A stretch of 64,000 bases of DNA from Steromphala cineraria (Eukaryota; Mollusca; Gastropoda; Trochida; Trochidae): positions 58,100,289 to 58,164,288 of the forward strand of contig OU744731.1 of NCBI GenBank assembly GCA_916613615.1, written 5' to 3'. The first letter of the stretch is position 1. Each line of letters opens with the position of its first letter. The notes beneath the pieces are model-generated. The model made no database searches. It worked only from the letters and a program-made list of their open reading frames with translations, and was not told the DNA's origin. The position numbers and the translations under genes were made by a program. This document shows positions 60,210 through 64,000 of the stretch, piece by piece.

Positions 60210-62600
60210 TAAGGCAAATATTTGAGATAGTATAATGGCATTATCAGTTCCATATATAGAAGAACATCAATCGTTTCAGTCTATGATATGTTTCATCAAA
60301 TTAGCGATGCTCCCAGACATCCGTTTTCCCTTTTAGGTTTATCTTTTCGTAGTGAGAAGTACAAAGGTTTTTAATAGCCTTTTTTCTCAAGATAAGGCGA
60401 GTCTTTATATCCCATCAGTCATCTGAAACTTTCTGAGTTATATGAATGTCTAGAACTATATCATTCTTGACAGAAATAGAACCCTAACTTTGTCAACAAA
60501 GTAGATAATTTAGATAAACAGCAAAAGATTGACGGTTTTCCGATTTTGTTTAAATCTGCTCCATATCAAGTTCTACGTTTTACAACAGATAATTCACTTT
60601 AAGCATTGTATTGGTTTTGTCATTTTGTATCGGGCAATACTCTCATCTTACGATCTGATGACAACTAAATGTATTGTTACTTGATTACGAGGATTCATGA
60701 CTTAGATTTTGATAAGAAATGATTTTCAAAAGAATAACACTTTTAGAATGAGAAACATTATTTAAAATAACACATACATTTGAAAAAGGTCATGACAGTT
60801 CAAGTTGGTTACTACATATTTGAATTGTTTGGCAGAATCAATATTGAGATCTCAGCGTCAAATCTTAACAAGAGCCATCTGAAAAGATGGCTTATCCCCC
60901 CGGCCCCACCATAGTTGAATGATCAGTTTAAGCATATATTTTGATATAGTGATTGTGTGAATAATGTTGTATTCATTCAAGCAGTTTGACTTTAAATAAC
61001 CAACATAAGACAATGATAAACCACAGCTAGGTCTTTTTAAACAGTTAATGCTTAGGTTATGCCATCGTCAACTTCCTCATGTGAAAACAACTATCCTGTT
61101 TGATTGAACATGCTGTTTGATTAAAACATCTTCATTCCTTGGTGAGTTTAATTGAATCAGCCCTATCTGCTACGGAAACGCACTTCTAAATTGTGTTTCA
61201 ATGGACACCAGACAAATAAAACAAACCAGAAATTTGAAAACCCCAAAGGGCACAACTACATGCGATGATGAGTCAATATACCAAGTTTCATTGAGCTAGT
61301 TTTCATAGTTTTCATATTCTACTCCGGAAACGCCATTCTGAGTTTTCATGGAAACTGGAAAAATAAAAACTTCAAGAAAGTTGAAAATCTCAAAAGAGTT
61401 TTAGTTTTGTTCTGTTAATTCTGTTCACAACAAAACTTCACCGGGTTATTAATGCTGTTTCTTAGAGGGCAATTAGACACTACCCCATTGATACCAGGGA
61501 CTAATTCCTCCATGGCAAGACTTGTAGACTAGCAGCTAAGAACTGCTTTGATCTAAGGATATCTCACTAAGTCTGTGACAATGACTCTTTGAAATGTTCT
61601 GTAATCCTTTAACGATCCGAGCACCATCACACAGCAAAACGCCCTCTGCTTTCATCTTGCTTTTGATGTGCACGAATAATGTCTGCACATCATTATCTTA
61701 CACGTGTTGAGTCAGGGCTACTTTGTGTTATCTAACTATACCAAAATGTTGTGTCTTTATCATACTTGATAGCTGTTTTTGTACGAAGGTCTATAAAGTA
61801 GGGAAATGGTATTATCCTTATGAAAATCTATCACCATACTACATATTGATGACTCTTGAAGTACATCTTGGAACAAAAACTATTCTGAATTGGTAATTTT
61901 GCGTAGCTGTCTATTAGAAATGCTACATGAAGTTTATTTGAAATCAATGACTAATGATTTATTGTTCTATAATGATTTGAAAGGGAGAAAACCTGTATCA
62001 TAGTGTGTTAATCTTAGCACAAAACTACATTGCAAGAACTTGTCCTAACCAAACCTAGAGAAAGTCGTGCACAAATGGAATAGCAGGATCGCCACATTCT
62101 GACTATTAGGGGATGCAGTTAATCATTTGTTGGAAGTCTTAGTGGTGCACAAACCGTTTACGTTTACTATCATTCACTCCCCAGTCAAATAGCTCAATAA
62201 CAGTTTATCCTCTGTACCGTTTGTCCCAAATTATTATGGTAGTTTTGTCTCTATTCAAAGTTTTCTCTTACTAATCCAAACACTGAAACGCCACTCAGTC
62301 GAATAACATGACAGATAATTAATTTGTTAACGGAAGGTTTTTCAATTAACGCTTTCATGTTCCTTTTCACAGTTCTTTAATTTAGAAATTAATTTGATGA
62401 ATATATTTGGCTACAATCACAACAACAAACGTAATTAATATCAGTTGATGTAAATTACATGTCATTAGGAAAGCAATGTATTAACTCATCGACCAACTTA
62501 TAAGTAAGAATTTAAGTGTTTGTCTCAGTAACAAAGAGTAACAAACTTATTCCTTAATTCGCAACGATTGGTTCTGAAATAAATTGATTTAAATTAATTT
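60210..62600. repeat. Diverged segment T, copy 2
   Basis: Partner of 53730-57215. It shows the empty sites for the copy-1 retroposon (near 60445) and MITE (near 61610). It has its own insertion of tandem-core repeat at about 60868-61400. A continuation of the paralogy is seen at 59420-59470 against 63880-63940 (ACCGGAAATAGAG, CAGAAAATGACA-GGTTAA). No gene is seen in either copy. Confidence 0.8.
60868..61400. repeat. Degraded tandem-core element
   Basis: Starts at a small hairpin AGCCATC TGAAAA GATGGCT (60876-60895) and CCCCCCGGCCCC. At 61215-61400 it holds units with TTGAAAACCCCAAAGGGCAC, CTACTCCGGAAACG and TTTTCATGGAAACTGG. Similar units recur at 63380-63560. Non-coding. Confidence 0.6.
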
Positions 62601-62638
62601 GCAACTGAGTGATATAACAACATTTCCTATCACTTATT

Positions 62639-63330
62639 ATGCCCCCGACTTACAGCGTAAGCGGGGGTATATAGCGCTCATTCTGTCTGTCCGTCTGTCC
62701 GTCCGTCTGTCAGTCTGTCCGTCCGTCACACAAGTTTGTCCGGAACTCTCCCAAACTATTCATGCTAGCTTCACCAAACTTCATACACTTATCAACCATG
62801 CATGATCGCTAGATGTGACTTATGAAAATTAAACCAACAAATTATTTTTATTGTTTGCAGTTTCCATGGATAAATGACTAAAAAGTGATTCTATGATAAA
62901 TTACTTTGTCCCGAACATATTTCCGGAAATATACATCTCAGCTTCACAAAATTTGCTACAAATGTAAATCTTGGTTGCTGGATATGCCTTGTGAGAGTTA
63001 AACGATATATGGATTTTCTTTTCTGTGGTATCTTTGGAAAACTTACAAAGTGACTCAACAAAAATAATTTTGTCCTCAGTACATCTCGTAGAATATTCAT
63101 GATAACTACCTCGAATTTGAAACAAAGATCAACCATTATCCTTAGATGTACCCTTTTAATTGTAAAACCTATTAATGAATTTGGTATTGGGGTTTCTGTG
63201 GAAAGCATACTTACACAATGAGTTACTGTATACTTAATTATCATACAACTTTAACCAATATTAATCAGTTTTACTATTTGAATTTTTTTAACAAAGTGGG
63301 GAGCGGGGGTATGTGAGCTTTGCTCGCTTC
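62639..63330 (-). mobile_element. HINE-like element, about 167-bp units
   Basis: Begins on the plus strand with the hairpin CCCCCGACTTAC AGC GTAAGCGGGGG (one bulge; 62642-62667, shown in two arms), then a GTCY microsatellite (62683-62730). Three diverged units of about 167 bp (TTTGTCC at 62734, 62904 and 63070) follow, then GAGCGGGGGTATGTGAGC at 63303. In Helentron-associated repeats the hairpin and GTCY run are at the 3' end, so the element is read on the minus strand. The 117-codon minus frame across the units is not a gene. Confidence 0.75.
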
Positions 63331-63379
63331 TTTACTTGTTTTTTAAAAAGAGACATCAGGACAGATGGCTTAGCTTAAT

Positions 63380-63560
63380 TACAGAAAGTTGAAAATCCCA
63401 AAAAGCAAAACTTCATGTACATTTCATGACTGTTATCAAGTTCTTCTCCAGAAACACATTTTTAAGTTGCTTTTCCATGAAAACCGAAAAAAAAGTCTTG
63501 AAAGTTGAATACCCCAATAGGCACTACTACATGCGATGATTATCCAATATTCCAAGTTGT
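63380..63560. repeat. Tandem-core fragment
   Basis: GAAAGTTGAAAATCCCAAAA, TCTCCAGAAACACA and GCACTACTACATGCGATGAT match units at 61215-61400. The remaining bases to 64000 hold only the continuation of segment T near 63880. Confidence 0.6.
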
Positions 63561-64000
63561 AACGGTTTCCATGTTCTGCTATTTCGAAACACAATTTTCC
63601 GCGAACAATGTTGGAGAAGAGATTAGAGGTGAGTATATTAAAGCTGACAAAATGAGAACAGCCTGTAAAGGTCTTTGTTTTTACTGGTTCTTTTTCAATC
63701 TGCTAATTTGATCCTTGTCTTTATTATCGTGCTACAAATGGAAGTACGATGACAGTTATTTACTTCTAGAAACTAGCCTATTTAACGATTGCATTGATTT
63801 GAAAGTTTTGTTTCTGAATTAAGTGTTTTTGGCATAGAAACCTATGCACGAATAGTGGCAAAATTAAAACAATCTTATCTCAACCGGAAATAGAGGCAGA
63901 TTGTTTTCAGAAAATGACATGGTTAAGCATAATGGCATACTTTATTAAACTTGAATTAGTACAGCTGTCCCTTGAGTATATCCCTTAAGCTACGTAGTCA

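Noticed and set aside
62891..63244. 117-codon minus-strand protein
   Set aside because: Lies across tandem units of a HINE-like repeat; apparent peptide similarity between units follows from the DNA repeat.
1..64000. CRISPR arrays, operons, ribosome binding sites, rRNA
   Set aside because: Nothing of this kind is present; coding density, splice-like signals and LINE/SINE content are eukaryotic. The tandem repeats lack spacer-repeat alternation.

Overview
This is 64 kb of AT-rich, gene-poor eukaryotic DNA. It has no operons, no bacterial-type gene packing and no long intact host gene. The mix of repeats points to a marine mollusc, perhaps a gastropod: retroposons with (GAGT)n/(ACTC)n tails and a stem-loop of the TTTACGCCGC type, Helitron-like elements with tandem 145-171 bp cores, and degraded LINEs. 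The species assignment is inference. The only host-gene candidate is a two-exon reading frame at 57785-58589, with good splice sites, a cysteine-containing C-terminus and a poly(A) signal.

Layout. 0-5.6 kb: a 14-unit 49-bp minisatellite, a diverged local duplication (2.6-3.4 and 3.5-4.2 kb) and the first of six TTAA-flanked MITEs. 5.6-6 kb: a hairpin followed by four full TGACGTCA sites at 20-21 bp spacing. 6.3-8 kb: a frameshifted LINE. 9.9-12.5 kb: dispersed duplicated blocks, a MITE and a tRNA-derived SINE. 13.8-19.2 kb: three tandem-core repeats, a LINE 3' tail and a SINE-like retroposon. 19.9-22.9 kb: tandem duplicated blocks and a second SINE. 23.9-24.9 kb: a hairpin with perfect 61-bp arms next to an unclassified element. 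27.5-33 kb: a long diverged duplication with one MITE and one retroposon present in only one copy. 34-36.7 kb: the best preserved LINE ORF2 (minus strand, one frameshift). 37-49.6 kb: MITEs, two more LINEs, nested elements and another hairpin. 49.6-53.7 kb: little that can be recognised. 53.7-63.95 kb: two diverged copies of one segment, separated by the gene candidate and a palindrome-rich interval.

Two themes run through the window. First, diverged duplications let some insertions be read against an empty paralogous site, which fixes element boundaries, target duplications and relative age. Second, five hairpins with unrelated arm sequences all have loops containing two CGAG words. In addition, (ACTC)n-tailed retroposons carry a 3' stem-loop whose pairing is conserved by paired base changes. 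All LINE open frames are retroelement remnants, and most short ORFs appear to be chance openings.
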